A DNA stretch of 64,000 nucleotides from Exiguobacterium sp. TNDT2 (GTDB taxonomy: Bacteria; Bacillota; Bacilli; Exiguobacteriales; Exiguobacteriaceae), in the NCBI RefSeq assembly GCF_003331145.1, contig NZ_QLVE01000001.1:124001-188000 (forward strand). The letters run 5' to 3'. The notes under the pieces are model-generated. The model saw only the letters and a list, made by a program, of their open reading frames with translations. It made no database searches and had not been told where the DNA came from. Shown piece by piece: positions 1 to 8,306 of the stretch; position 1 is the stretch's first letter, and each line of letters starts with the position of its first letter. The translations under genes and the position numbers were made by a program.

Positions 1-273
1 CGTGTCATTCATAAAGAAGAAGCCGGTCTCTCGACACGTGATGCCTTACTCGAGGCAGCCGGTACGCGCCTCCGTCCAATCCTCATGACGGCTCTCGCGA
101 CGATCGGTGCCCTCGCACCGCTCGCGCTCGGCCTTGAAGGCGGCGCCTTGATCTCGAAAGGTCTCGGTGTGACCGTCATCGGTGGATTGACGAGTTCAAC
201 GCTATTGACGCTCCTCATCGTCCCAATCGTGTATGAGTTCTTCGCACGATTCCGTAAGAAAAAAGAAGCGTAA
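1..273 (+). CDS. RND-family efflux transporter, C-terminal end only
   Basis: The gene enters from outside the window and only its last 90 codons are visible, reading in frame from base 1. The segment shows the end of an RND permease: a loop with LRPILMT, then two hydrophobic helices separated by a glycine-rich turn (GLGVTVIGGL) and a short basic tail. This matches the C-terminus of the AcrB/SwrC type, which exports drugs or surfactants using the proton gradient. The rest of the protein cannot be judged, so the substrate is unknown. An apparent internal ATG at 85 is just a methionine of this reading frame. Confidence 0.85.
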   Translation, partial: RVIHKEEAGLSTRDALLEAAGTRLRPILMTALATIGALAPLALGLEGGALISKGLGVTVIGGLTSSTLLTLLIVPIVYEFFARFRKKKEA

Positions 274-276
274 TTC

Positions 277-313
277 AAAAGAGAGTCGCCCTCAACGGGT
301 CGACTCTCTTTTT
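277..313. terminator. Bidirectional intrinsic terminator
   Basis: The stem AGAGAGTCG/CGACTCTCT, with an inner CCC/GGG, is flanked by A-rich sequence on the left and T5 on the right. It lies between the convergent RND and YwqG-like genes and can serve both. Confidence 0.85.
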
Positions 314-317
314 GCGC

Positions 318-1055
318 TCAGTAACATTGCATGAGGATTTCCGCTTCTTCAAACCGCTTGGCTCGGAGCGCTTCGGTCGGAATCAGGAAATAAAGGATGC
401 CGGCGTCACCGAACATGATGTCGAGTTCTTCGCTTGAATCCATTTGGAATAAGAGAAACGGGTCACCGAATCGTTCCCCATGCGTCTCTTCAATCTCTTC
501 AAACACATCATGTTGCACCTCGTCCGGATGCCCGCCTACCGCATGTGCCTCGTCCTCATCGAATAACTCCTCAAAAGCGGCATATTCATCCTCGCTCATC
601 AGATCAAACAAGTCGTGATCGTTCTGCGCATAGCCTTCTTCGAATGCGACAGCCCTCTCGTTGAGTGCTTCACCGACGCGGACCCGTTCAAGCGTCGTCG
701 CTTCTGTATAGAAGACGCGCCAAAGGTGACGTTCGTCCGCGTCACCCCATGGTTGTTCGTCCAAATCATAGAAGAACGATAACACCCCTTCTTTCGGAAG
801 CGCTTCGACTGATTCAAATCCAGTGAAGTCACTCAGGCGGAACTGTGCCAACAACGTCAAGTTCTCTCCAGGATGGTCCGAGGCACTCGGTAAATCCGGA
901 TAGCCGCCAAATTTTGAGTGACCGATTGAGACTTCTTCCCGTGTCGTTCGGGGTACGAGCTTCAAGTTGACGCGCTTCGTAAACGCCGCCAAGATGTCAC
1001 CGCCCTGTTCGAGCCCGTGTTGATCAATAAACTGTTTGATTGATTGAAGTTCCAT
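318..1055 (-). CDS. YwqG-like (DUF1963) protein
   Basis: A 245-residue acidic, soluble protein with no signal peptide. The segment around residues 45-80 (GHSKFGGYPDLP followed by LTLLAQFRLSDF) and the later LFQMDSSEELDIMFGDAGILYFLI stretch are typical of the DUF1963/YwqG family, whose biochemical role is unknown. An upstream GAGGTG at about 1060-1066 supports the ATG at 1055. It stands alone, convergent with the RND gene and divergent from the lrgAB pair. Family assignment is from motif recognition only. Confidence 0.8.
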   Translation of the reverse strand: MELQSIKQFIDQHGLEQGGDILAAFTKRVNLKLVPRTTREEVSIGHSKFGGYPDLPSASDHPGENLTLLAQFRLSDFTGFESVEALPKEGVLSFFYDLDEQPWGDADERHLWRVFYTEATTLERVRVGEALNERAVAFEEGYAQNDHDLFDLMSEDEYAAFEELFDEDEAHAVGGHPDEVQHDVFEEIEETHGERFGDPFLLFQMDSSEELDIMFGDAGILYFLIPTEALRAKRFEEAEILMQCY

Positions 1056-1206
1056 TCGAACACCTCTTTCGGATATGATACAAATAGTCTACCATACCGA
1101 ACATATGTACCCTTTATCATTTTTTATACAACCTTTATCTTGACCGCATGGATGAAACTTGAGAAAATGCATACGTTTTGAACGTATTCGCGAAAGGATG
1201 GTATAT

Positions 1207-1563
1207 ATGCAACTCTTTATCAAATGGATGATCGGCCTTTCGCTCTTATTCGGGTTAAGCGCGTTCGGCAACTGGATTGTCGCCACACTCGAATGGAAAG
1301 TGCCTGGAAACGTCATCGGGATGATGCTGTTATTGATATTGCTCATGACAAAAATCATCCGAGTCGAATGGATCGAGGACAGTGCCGGCTTCCTCACGAA
1401 ACATCTCGCTTTCTTCTTCATCCCAATTGCGGTCGGCCTCATGTCGTATAGCGGTCTCTTAAAAGCAGAAGGGATTCCGCTATTTCTTGCCTTGATTGTC
1501 AGTCTATTTGTCGGACTCATCGTGACCGCTCTCATCTCCGGAAGACGAGGTGAAACGTCATGA
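1207..1563 (+). CDS. CidA/LrgA family holin-like membrane protein
   Basis: About 118 residues with four predicted membrane helices and the family motif VPGNVIGMMLLLILL near residue 35. CidA/LrgA proteins act with the LrgB-type partner encoded just downstream in controlling murein hydrolase activity, cell lysis and, in some Bacilli, pyruvate or 3-carbon transport. I chose the ATG at 1207 because AAAGGA at 1192-1197 is well spaced from it; a longer frame opens with TTG at 1159 and has no ribosome site. CidA and LrgA cannot be told apart from sequence alone. Confidence 0.85.
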   Translation: MQLFIKWMIGLSLLFGLSAFGNWIVATLEWKVPGNVIGMMLLLILLMTKIIRVEWIEDSAGFLTKHLAFFFIPIAVGLMSYSGLLKAEGIPLFLALIVSLFVGLIVTALISGRRGETS

Positions 1564-2234
1564 CATTACTTTGGGTACTCGTCACCATCGGCGTTTATCT
1601 CGTCAGCCGCAAACTGTCCTTCAAATGGGCGTCCCCGTTCACGAACGTCGTCTTCTTGAGCACAACTATTTTGATTGTGACCCTCCTTCTTTTTGAGCAA
1701 CCATACGACGTGTATGAACCGGCCAAAGATTTAATCACGATTTTACTCGGTCCGGCGACCGTCGCCCTTGGTCTGCCGCTGTATCGTAACTTGCCGACGC
1801 TCCTCGCACGCGCACAACGCGCCCTGAGCGCAATTATTGCCGGTACCGTCTCGACGATTGTCGTCGCAGTCCTGATCGGCACGGCGCTCAAACTGACGGA
1901 CCAGGTGCTCATCGGGCTAGCGGTCAAATCCGTCACTGCTCCGATTGCGCTCGAACTGGCAAAACAGCTCCAAGGAGACGCGGCCCTTGCCGCCTCCATC
2001 ACTGTCGCCTGTGGCATACTCGGTGCCATGTTCGGTCCGCTCATGTTGTCGCTCTTCAAAGTGACCGATCCGTTCACGCGAGGACTCGCACTTGGAACAA
2101 TCAGCCACGGCATCGGCACGGCTCAAGCCGCGACGGAACATCCGCTGTCCGGGGCCACCGGGGGCGCGGCGATGGGCCTGTCCGCCATCTTCACGTCGTT
2201 TTTGTTGCCGTTTCTCCTGCCGTTCCTTCTTTAA
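1560..2234 (+). CDS. lrgB: LrgB/CidB family membrane protein
   Basis: A 224-residue polytopic protein of the LrgB family. It shows the expected GPATVALGLPLYRN motif near residue 62 and the conserved C-terminal SHGIGTAQA segment. It overlaps the upstream CidA/LrgA-like gene by 4 bp (ATGA), so the two are translationally coupled and should form a two-component membrane system. A hairpin terminator follows at 2276. Known roles of the family range from control of lysis to transport of pyruvate-like metabolites; nothing here decides between them. Confidence 0.88.
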   Translation: MTLLWVLVTIGVYLVSRKLSFKWASPFTNVVFLSTTILIVTLLLFEQPYDVYEPAKDLITILLGPATVALGLPLYRNLPTLLARAQRALSAIIAGTVSTIVVAVLIGTALKLTDQVLIGLAVKSVTAPIALELAKQLQGDAALAASITVACGILGAMFGPLMLSLFKVTDPFTRGLALGTISHGIGTAQAATEHPLSGATGGAAMGLSAIFTSFLLPFLLPFLL

Positions 2235-2275
2235 AAAAGGCCAGCACCCTTGTTTCATACAAATTGAGTAAAAGT

Positions 2276-2302
2276 AGAGGCCTTAGCGCCTCTCTTTTTA
2301 TT
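2276..2302 (+). terminator. Intrinsic terminator after the lrgAB pair
   Basis: Stem AGAGGC/GCCTCT with a six-base loop, followed by CTTTTTATTTT. Confidence 0.8.
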
Positions 2303-2380
2303 TTCAAACAATTTCGATACTTCTCAAAACGGCTCTCATGCTACACTAAACGAGAACAGATTGATTAGAGGAGGCAGACC

Positions 2381-3619
2381 ATGCAATCGAAATTAATTGA
2401 ACGTTTAATCACGTATGCAAAAATTGATACACAGTCCGACTTCACGAGTGAGACGACACCGTCGACGGCGAAACAATGGGATTTGATTCGCCATCTCGAG
2501 GCTGAGTTAAAAGCGATTGGACTCGAGGACGTCGAGACGGATGACTATGGCTACTTGTTCGCCACCCTTCCGAGTAACGTCGACCATGACGTACCGACGA
2601 TCGGCCTGCTCGCCCACGTCGATACGGCGACCGACTTCACCGGGACGAACGTCAACCCGCAACTCGTCGCACATTACGAGGGCGGCGATATCGTCTTGAA
2701 CGAGGCGCTCCAAGTCATCTTGTCGCCGCGTGACTTCCCGGAGCTCGATGGCTACGTTGGACATACACTCATCACGACAGACGGCACGACGCTGCTCGGT
2801 GCCGACGACAAAGCCGGCATGGCCGAGATCGTCACCGCGGTCGAATACTTATTGGCCCATCCGGAAATCCCGCATGGCCCGGTGCGAATCGCCTTCACAC
2901 CGGACGAAGAGATTGGACGCGGACCACATAAGTTCGACGTCGCCCGCTTCAACGCCGATTTCGCCTATACGATGGACGGCGGCCCGCTCGGTGAACTGCA
3001 ATACGAGAGCTTCAACGCTGCCGGCGCCACGGTCACGTTCCATGGGACGAACGTGCACCCGGGCAGCGCCAAAAACAAGATGGTCAACTCGATGAAATTG
3101 GCGATGGCGTTCCACAACCGCCTCCCGGCCGATGAGGCACCGGAACATACGAGCGACTATGAAGGCTTCTTCCATCTGAACGGCTTCTCTGGCGACGTGG
3201 AGACGACGACGCTGCAATACATTATCCGCGACCACGACCGCACAAAGTTTGAGGCGCGCAAAGCGTTGCTTGAAAAGCTCGTCGTCGAATGGAAACAGAA
3301 GTACGGCGAAGCGCGCATCGACTTGAAAATGGACGATCAATATTACAACATGGCCGAGAAAATCGAGCCGGTAAAACACATCGTCGACACCGTCGCCGAC
3401 GTCATGCGCGAACTAGGCATCGAACCGAAAATCGAACCGATTCGCGGCGGGACGGACGGTTCGCAACTGTCGTATATGGGACTCCCGACCCCGAACATCT
3501 TCACCGGTGGCGAGAACTATCACGGCAAGTTCGAGTACGTCTCCGTCAATAACATGGAAAAAGCGACCCACGTCATCATCCAGACGCTCCGTACGTTCGC
3601 TGAACGCGCGCGAGCATAA
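2381..3619 (+). CDS. pepT: Peptidase T (aminotripeptidase)
   Basis: A 412-residue cytoplasmic M20B metallopeptidase that removes N-terminal residues from tripeptides. Zinc ligands and catalytic residues are visible: H79 and D81 in [11 protein letters not shown]142 in [10 protein letters not shown], the Glu pair E176/E177 in PDEEIGRG, D199 in MDGGPLGE and a late His in [11 protein letters not shown]. Length equals the family norm. The ribosome site GAGGAGG lies about 8 bases before the ATG. It is probably monocistronic, because a hairpin with a T-run follows immediately. Confidence 0.96.
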   Translation: MQSKLIERLITYAKIDTQSDFTSETTPSTAKQWDLIRHLEAELKAIGLEDVETDDYGYLFATLPSNVDHDVPTIGLLAHVDTATDFTGTNVNPQLVAHYEGGDIVLNEALQVILSPRDFPELDGYVGHTLITTDGTTLLGADDKAGMAEIVTAVEYLLAHPEIPHGPVRIAFTPDEEIGRGPHKFDVARFNADFAYTMDGGPLGELQYESFNAAGATVTFHGTNVHPGSAKNKMVNSMKLAMAFHNRLPADEAPEHTSDYEGFFHLNGFSGDVETTTLQYIIRDHDRTKFEARKALLEKLVVEWKQKYGEARIDLKMDDQYYNMAEKIEPVKHIVDTVADVMRELGIEPKIEPIRGGTDGSQLSYMGLPTPNIFTGGENYHGKFEYVSVNNMEKATHVIIQTLRTFAERARA

Positions 3620-3625
3620 CACATG

Positions 3626-3674
3626 CGCCTCCAATCGTTCTCTTCTAGAATAGAGACATTGGAGGCGATTTTTT
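3626..3674 (+). terminator. Hairpin ending pepT whose 3' arm carries the next gene's ribosome site
   Basis: Perfect 10-bp arms (3626-3635 and 3658-3667) enclose a 22-base loop and are followed by A plus six T. The right arm ATTGGAGGCG contains the only good Shine-Dalgarno of the OsmC-like gene starting at 3675. The structure therefore looks like a terminator for pepT that, if transcribed through, hides the next ribosome site. Confidence 0.7.
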
Positions 3675-4121
3675 ATGAAGCATACGTTTCAAATGAACCT
3701 CGACTGGACCGGCGGACGCAACGACGTCGGAACGATCGAGGCCGAACGGTTAAAGACACAGATATCGATTCCCCCGGAAATGGACGGGCCCGGCATCGGC
3801 ACGAACCCGGATGAGATGTTGCTCGGTGCTGCGGCGACCTGCTATATCATCACACTTGCGGCTATGCTCGGGCGAAGCGAACTGCCTCATCAAGGCATCA
3901 CGATTGACGCCGAAGGCATCGTCGACGTGACGAACGGTGTCTTCACGTATGAGACGATTCGCTACACGACACGTATCAACGTTCCAAAAACGGCCACAGA
4001 TCGCGATATCACGCTCGTCGAACGAATCGCCAAAAAAGCGAAGGATGGCTGTATGATTTCACGCGCCTTGGCCGGCAACGTCGCGTTCGAACTCGACACG
4101 ACGGTCACGCGCGTCGTCTGA
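3675..4121 (+). CDS. OsmC-family peroxiredoxin-like protein
   Basis: A 148-residue OsmC-fold protein. The two redox cysteines of the family are present: C56 in GAAATCYIITL and C126 in AKDGCMISRAL, and the NPDEMLLGAAATC motif is typical of the YhfA/SACOL1771 subgroup. Such proteins reduce organic hydroperoxides in the cytoplasm. Its Shine-Dalgarno GGAGGC sits inside the right arm of the hairpin at 3658-3667, which may reduce its translation from read-through RNA. It is followed within 3 bp by sfsA and the two are likely co-transcribed. Confidence 0.88.
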   Translation: MKHTFQMNLDWTGGRNDVGTIEAERLKTQISIPPEMDGPGIGTNPDEMLLGAAATCYIITLAAMLGRSELPHQGITIDAEGIVDVTNGVFTYETIRYTTRINVPKTATDRDITLVERIAKKAKDGCMISRALAGNVAFELDTTVTRVV

Positions 4122-4123
4122 CG

Positions 4124-4846
4124 ATGTATCGCTTTGTATCTCCCCTGCAGGAAGGGGTCATCCTGAAACGCCGCAATCGGTTCGTGATGGACGTATTGCT
4201 CGGCGATACTGTCGTCGCCTGCCACTGTCCGGTCACCGGTCGCATTGGCGACCTCGTCTTCGACGGGGTGCCTTGCCTCGTCTCAGCGACGGACGACCCG
4301 CGACGGAACACCGCCTTCACAGTGGAGGCCATCTCGATCGACGCGGACCGACAATGGATTGGAATTCATCAAGGCCGCGTCAACGATTTCGTCGAACATT
4401 GGTTGCGGACGAACGTGATTTCAGCTTTTCCTTCTCCGAAACATGTGGAACGAGAGAAAGTCGTCGATGCGTCACGAATCGACTTTAAAGTCGATGGCAC
4501 TTATATCGAAGTGAAAGCACCTCTAGCCGAGTTGTTCGTAACGCCTCTCCCCCGCTTTGAACGGCGTGCGGTGACGAGACCGATCGAGACCGAACGGTTG
4601 ATTCGACATCTCGAGACACTCATTGCGACGTTGCCGAAAACGGGTCGGGCCGTCTTGCTGTATGTTTTCTTATATGATGCGCCCATCTTCACCGGCAACC
4701 CGAATCGGAAACACGACTTACGAATTCGGCAGCTGATTCGCGACGCAATCGCGGACGGACTTGAAATCTGGCAAGTGAATGGCGAGGTGTCTACGGAAGG
4801 GATTCGTTTAACCCACTGTGTCGAGACGACGCCTCATTTCAAGTAA
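4124..4846 (+). CDS. sfsA: SfsA family DNA/RNA-binding nuclease
   Basis: A 240-residue SfsA homologue, the length expected for the family. The N-terminal OB-like part (YRFVSPLQEGVILKRRNRF) and the C-terminal nuclease-like part with SRIDFKVDGTYIEVKAP (around residues 117-133) are both visible; the Asp and Glu-x-Lys of that motif match a PD-(D/E)XK-type active site. Its cellular role is poorly defined despite the historic name sugar fermentation stimulation. The start codon lies 3 bp after the OsmC-like stop, with no separate promoter visible. Confidence 0.9.
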   Translation: MYRFVSPLQEGVILKRRNRFVMDVLLGDTVVACHCPVTGRIGDLVFDGVPCLVSATDDPRRNTAFTVEAISIDADRQWIGIHQGRVNDFVEHWLRTNVISAFPSPKHVEREKVVDASRIDFKVDGTYIEVKAPLAELFVTPLPRFERRAVTRPIETERLIRHLETLIATLPKTGRAVLLYVFLYDAPIFTGNPNRKHDLRIRQLIRDAIADGLEIWQVNGEVSTEGIRLTHCVETTPHFK

Positions 4847-4872
4847 AAAAGCCATCAGCGATGGCTTTTTTA
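4845..4872. terminator. Bidirectional intrinsic terminator
   Basis: Perfect 11-bp stem AAAAAGCCATC/GATGGCTTTTT with a 3-base loop, between convergent sfsA and the SpoIIM-like gene. Confidence 0.9.
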
Positions 4873-5481
4873 CTGTAATAACAGTGGGGTCACGTACGCC
4901 TCGATGATTGCAGAGATAGCGAGGAGCGGAACTGCGATGACGAGAAATGTCTTCACGCCTGCCACGAACAGCGCCTTGAACGTGACGTCGGTCTCTTTCC
5001 CACGTAGTTTTTTCCAGATGTAACGGTTGAGCGACAACCCCATCGCCGCTCCGAGCAAGATGGCCGAGATTTCGGTGATACCATGGGGCATTATTCCGAG
5101 CACGATGACCCGGATCACGGACTCGCCGGCAAACCCAACGAGCATGGCGACCAGGCCGATGACCGCGGCGTTGATGACGACGAACACATACGGGATGAAG
5201 AGCGGGATCATTCCGAGCAGGAAAGCGAGCAACGTGACGCGCGTATTGTTCACGAATAGGGCGATCATCGTCTCGCGTGCGCTCGAATCGAACGTCAATC
5301 CTTGTGATTCAAATGATTCGCCGAGCTGAGCTAAAATTTCGTCCACTTGTTCAGGGGCGATGACGGCCCTGAATAGAAAATACGACCCGATGCCCGTCAC
5401 GAGGAAGATGACCCAGAGCCGGAAGAAATCTCGGCTGTAGTAGTTTGACCACGCTTCTTTCAGCGAGAGCGTTGTTTTCAT
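4870..5481 (-). CDS. SpoIIM-like integral membrane protein
   Basis: A 203-residue protein with about five membrane helices, a short cytoplasmic N-terminus (SLKEAWSNYYSRDFF) and the family-typical GIMPHGITEISAILLGAAMGL segment near residue 130. It belongs to the stage II sporulation M family. In Bacillus, SpoIIM works with SpoIID and SpoIIP in engulfment, but many non-sporulating Firmicutes carry homologues of unknown role. No other sporulation genes are nearby, so a sporulation role is not implied here. Confidence 0.8.
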   Translation of the reverse strand: MKTTLSLKEAWSNYYSRDFFRLWVIFLVTGIGSYFLFRAVIAPEQVDEILAQLGESFESQGLTFDSSARETMIALFVNNTRVTLLAFLLGMIPLFIPYVFVVINAAVIGLVAMLVGFAGESVIRVIVLGIMPHGITEISAILLGAAMGLSLNRYIWKKLRGKETDVTFKALFVAGVKTFLVIAVPLLAISAIIEAYVTPLLLQ

Positions 5482-5564
5482 GGCTGATTCCCCCTTTCTT
5501 CTCTATACGAATCAGGCTGCTGTTTGTTTCATGTTTACCCACGACTGCGCGTTTTCAAAAAACG

Positions 5565-5573
5565 TGATACAAT
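5565..5573 (+). promoter_or_regulatory. Extended -10 promoter of the ABC-F gene
   Basis: TGATACAAT gives a TG-extended -10 hexamer (TACAAT at 5568-5573) about 40 bp before the start codon. No clear -35 is seen. Confidence 0.4.
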
Positions 5574-5613
5574 ACACGTCGTAAACTAATCAGAAAAACG
5601 AGGGATCCTATAC

Positions 5614-7239
5614 ATGATTACAGTAAATAACGTAAGTCTCCAATTCGGTGGACGCAAGTTGTTCGAAGACGTGAACATCAAGTTCACACCAGGCAACTGC
5701 TACGGCTTGATCGGCGCGAACGGTGCCGGGAAGTCGACATTCTTAAAAATTCTTGCCGGTGAGCAAGAAACGACAACAGGTGACGTCAGCTTCTCACCTG
5801 GCGAACGCCTCGCCGTCCTCAAGCAGGACCATTATGCGTACGAAGATCAAGCGGTACTCGAGACGGTCATCATGGGCCACGAGCGTTTGTATGAAGTCAT
5901 GAAAGAGAAAGACGCCATCTATATGAAAGAAGATTTCTCTGACGAAGATGGTATGCGCGCTGCTGAACTCGAAGGCGAATTCGCTGAGATGAACGGTTGG
6001 GAAGCCGAATCAGAAGCTGCCATGGTCCTTCAAGGACTAGGGATCACGGATGCATCACACCACAAGCTCATGAGCGAGCTCACAGGTGGCGAGAAAGTCA
6101 AAGTCCTCCTTGCTCAAGCATTGTTTGGCAAACCTGACATTCTTCTCCTCGATGAGCCGACGAACGGTCTTGACCTCAAAGCGATCCAATGGCTCGAAGA
6201 GTTCTTGATCAACTTCGAGAATACCGTCATCGTTGTATCCCACGACCGTCACTTCTTGAACAAAGTCTGTACGCACATGGCCGACCTTGATTTCGGGAAG
6301 ATCCAATTGTACGTCGGGAACTACGACTTCTGGTACGAGTCGAGCCAACTCGCTTCGCGTATGGCCAACGACCAGAACAAGAAAAAAGAAGAGAAAATCA
6401 AAGAACTTCAAAACTTCATCGCCCGTTTCAGCTCGAACGCCTCGAAGGCGCGTCAAGCGACGTCGCGTAAGAAGTTGCTCGATAAAATCACGCTCGACGA
6501 TATCCGTCCATCATCACGTCGCTATCCGTTCGTCGGTTTCTCAATGGAACGTGAAATCGGGAACGACGTGCTCTACGTCGACAACGTCTCGAAGACGATT
6601 GATGGCGTAAAAGTACTCGACAACGTCACGTTCTCACTCAACAAGACGGACAAAGTCGCATTCGTCGGCCGTTCGGACGTTGCCATTACGACTCTATTCA
6701 AAATCATCATGGGCGAGATGGAACCGGACACGGGTACGGTCAAATGGGGCGTGACGACGACACAGTCGTACTTCCCGAAAGACAACTCGGAATACTTCGA
6801 AGGCTCGGATAAGAGCATCTTGGATTGGTTACGCCAGTTCTCACCAGCCGACGAGTCGGATACGTTCCTTCGCGGTTTCCTCGGTCGTATGCTCTTCTCA
6901 GGCGAAGAAGTCATGAAGAAAGCATCTGTCCTCTCAGGGGGAGAGAAAGTGCGTTGCATGCTCTCGAAAATGATGCTCTCGAACTCGAACGTCCTCGTCC
7001 TCGACGATCCGACGAACCACTTGGACCTCGAGTCGATCACAGCGCTCAACAACGGTCTCGAAACGTTCAAAGGCGTACTCCTCTTCAGCTCGCATGACCA
7101 TCAGCTCATCTCGACGATTGCCACGCGCATCATCGAAGTGACGCCGAACGGGATTGTCGACAAAGAAGCGACGTACGACGAGTTCCTCGAGAACGAATCG
7201 CTTCAACAGCAAGTCGAGTCACTCTATCAGAACGCATAA
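5614..7239 (+). CDS. ABC-F family ATPase, YbiT/YkpA type
   Basis: A 541-residue soluble protein with two fused nucleotide-binding domains and no membrane part, the layout of ABC-F translation factors that bind the ribosomal E site. Domain 1 is intact: GANGAGKST at residues 34-42, LTGGEKVK signature and LLLDEPTNGLD. Domain 2 keeps the LSGGEKVR signature near 440 but has an altered P-loop, GRSDVAITT near 351, lacking the usual Lys. Its Walker B reads VLDDPTNHLD, with Asp in place of the catalytic Glu. Overall similarity is to the YbiT/YkpA subgroup, not the antibiotic-resistance branches. Confidence 0.9.
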   Translation: MITVNNVSLQFGGRKLFEDVNIKFTPGNCYGLIGANGAGKSTFLKILAGEQETTTGDVSFSPGERLAVLKQDHYAYEDQAVLETVIMGHERLYEVMKEKDAIYMKEDFSDEDGMRAAELEGEFAEMNGWEAESEAAMVLQGLGITDASHHKLMSELTGGEKVKVLLAQALFGKPDILLLDEPTNGLDLKAIQWLEEFLINFENTVIVVSHDRHFLNKVCTHMADLDFGKIQLYVGNYDFWYESSQLASRMANDQNKKKEEKIKELQNFIARFSSNASKARQATSRKKLLDKITLDDIRPSSRRYPFVGFSMEREIGNDVLYVDNVSKTIDGVKVLDNVTFSLNKTDKVAFVGRSDVAITTLFKIIMGEMEPDTGTVKWGVTTTQSYFPKDNSEYFEGSDKSILDWLRQFSPADESDTFLRGFLGRMLFSGEEVMKKASVLSGGEKVRCMLSKMMLSNSNVLVLDDPTNHLDLESITALNNGLETFKGVLLFSSHDHQLISTIATRIIEVTPNGIVDKEATYDEFLENESLQQQVESLYQNA

Positions 7240-7240
7240 G

Positions 7241-7277
7241 AAAAATCGATCGGCCGCGGCCGATCGATTTTTTTATT
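7241..7277. terminator. Bidirectional intrinsic terminator
   Basis: Perfect 15-bp inverted repeat (7241-7255 and 7258-7272) with A5 on one side and T7 on the other, between the convergent ABC-F and lipoprotein genes. Confidence 0.93.
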
Positions 7278-8028
7278 TGACCTCGACCGTCTCCATGATA
7301 TGTTCATGGATGTCGTGTCCTTTCGTCACGTGGACTTGAACGTTGTATATGCCTGACTCTTTGAATGTATGCTCACCTTCATAGCTTCCGCCTTCCGTTT
7401 CATCAAGCTTCACCCAGTCGTGCTTGTCCGCTCCGTCTTTGAACACTTCGAGTTGGACGTCCGCACCCGTCAACGCCTCATGCTCAATTTCGACGTTGAC
7501 TGTGAACGGTTGGACTTCATTGGCGACAGCTTGAGTCGGATCAAGGACAATGTCTGCTCCCGCGTGGTTGTGATGGTCTTGCTCAGCTTCAGCCTCAGCC
7601 TCGGCCGCCGTCTCCGGATGGCCGACCGTCACGTTCGTCGTCGGCATCGTATGCATCGAACGGGCCGTCACATGGACTTGCACCGTGTAAACTGCTTCTT
7701 CGACAAACGTCGTCTCCGCCTCGTAGACTCCATCTTCTGTGAGCGACGCTTTCGTCATCTCACTCTCTTCCTTGGCGCCATTTTTCCAGACCTCGAACTT
7801 AATCTCGTCGGCGTCATCGACCGCTTTCCCGTCTTGTGTGACGCGAACTGCCAATGTGACTGCCTCGTCTTTATCTGCCGAGGCCGGCACGTTCAATTCT
7901 GCTTCCACCGGTTCCATCGACTGCACCGTCTCCGTACCACTGGTCGTTTCATCGGCTCCGCACGCCCCAAGGACGAACAGACCGACGAGACCAAATGCCA
8001 CCCCGAACCGTTTCATTGATTTGCTCAT
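7273..8028 (-). CDS. Lipoprotein with two FixH/YtkA-like domains
   Basis: A 251-residue predicted lipoprotein: signal peptide followed by the lipobox LGAC with the lipidated Cys at 23. Two immunoglobulin-like YtkA/FixH domains follow, roughly residues 45-135 and 165-251, each ending with a VYTVQVHVT or IYNVQVHVT strand. Between them lies an acidic, histidine-bearing linker (about 140-155, EAEAEAEQDHHNHAG). It would sit on the outer face of the membrane. A metal-related role is suggested by the histidines and by known YtkA/FixH relatives, but the function is unproven. Confidence 0.85.
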   Translation of the reverse strand: MSKSMKRFGVAFGLVGLFVLGACGADETTSGTETVQSMEPVEAELNVPASADKDEAVTLAVRVTQDGKAVDDADEIKFEVWKNGAKEESEMTKASLTEDGVYEAETTFVEEAVYTVQVHVTARSMHTMPTTNVTVGHPETAAEAEAEAEQDHHNHAGADIVLDPTQAVANEVQPFTVNVEIEHEALTGADVQLEVFKDGADKHDWVKLDETEGGSYEGEHTFKESGIYNVQVHVTKGHDIHEHIMETVEVK

Positions 8029-8306
8029 GTTGAATCCCCCTATTTAATCGCTTACATTCTTCACACATTGTTCATGATAGCACCCTTTTTTAGGAAATGT
8101 GTGAGGATTGTGTGATATTTGACACGTTTGTCACTCATAAATTGAACACAAAATTTGAGGGTCGTTATCCAAAAATTCCTTTCCCTATTTTTAGAGTTAG
8201 ACGATGTTTACCACTAAAAGGGGGTATATAAAATATATATGCAGCTCAATATATGGAAAACCTTAACATCAAGATACATACACCTAAGAATGGAGGCGAA
8301 ACCAAA

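Noticed and set aside
8111-8126. FNR-like box TGTGATATTTGACACG upstream of the FixH-like lipoprotein
   Set aside because: The right half is poor and no -10 hexamer stands at the 21-bp position on either strand.
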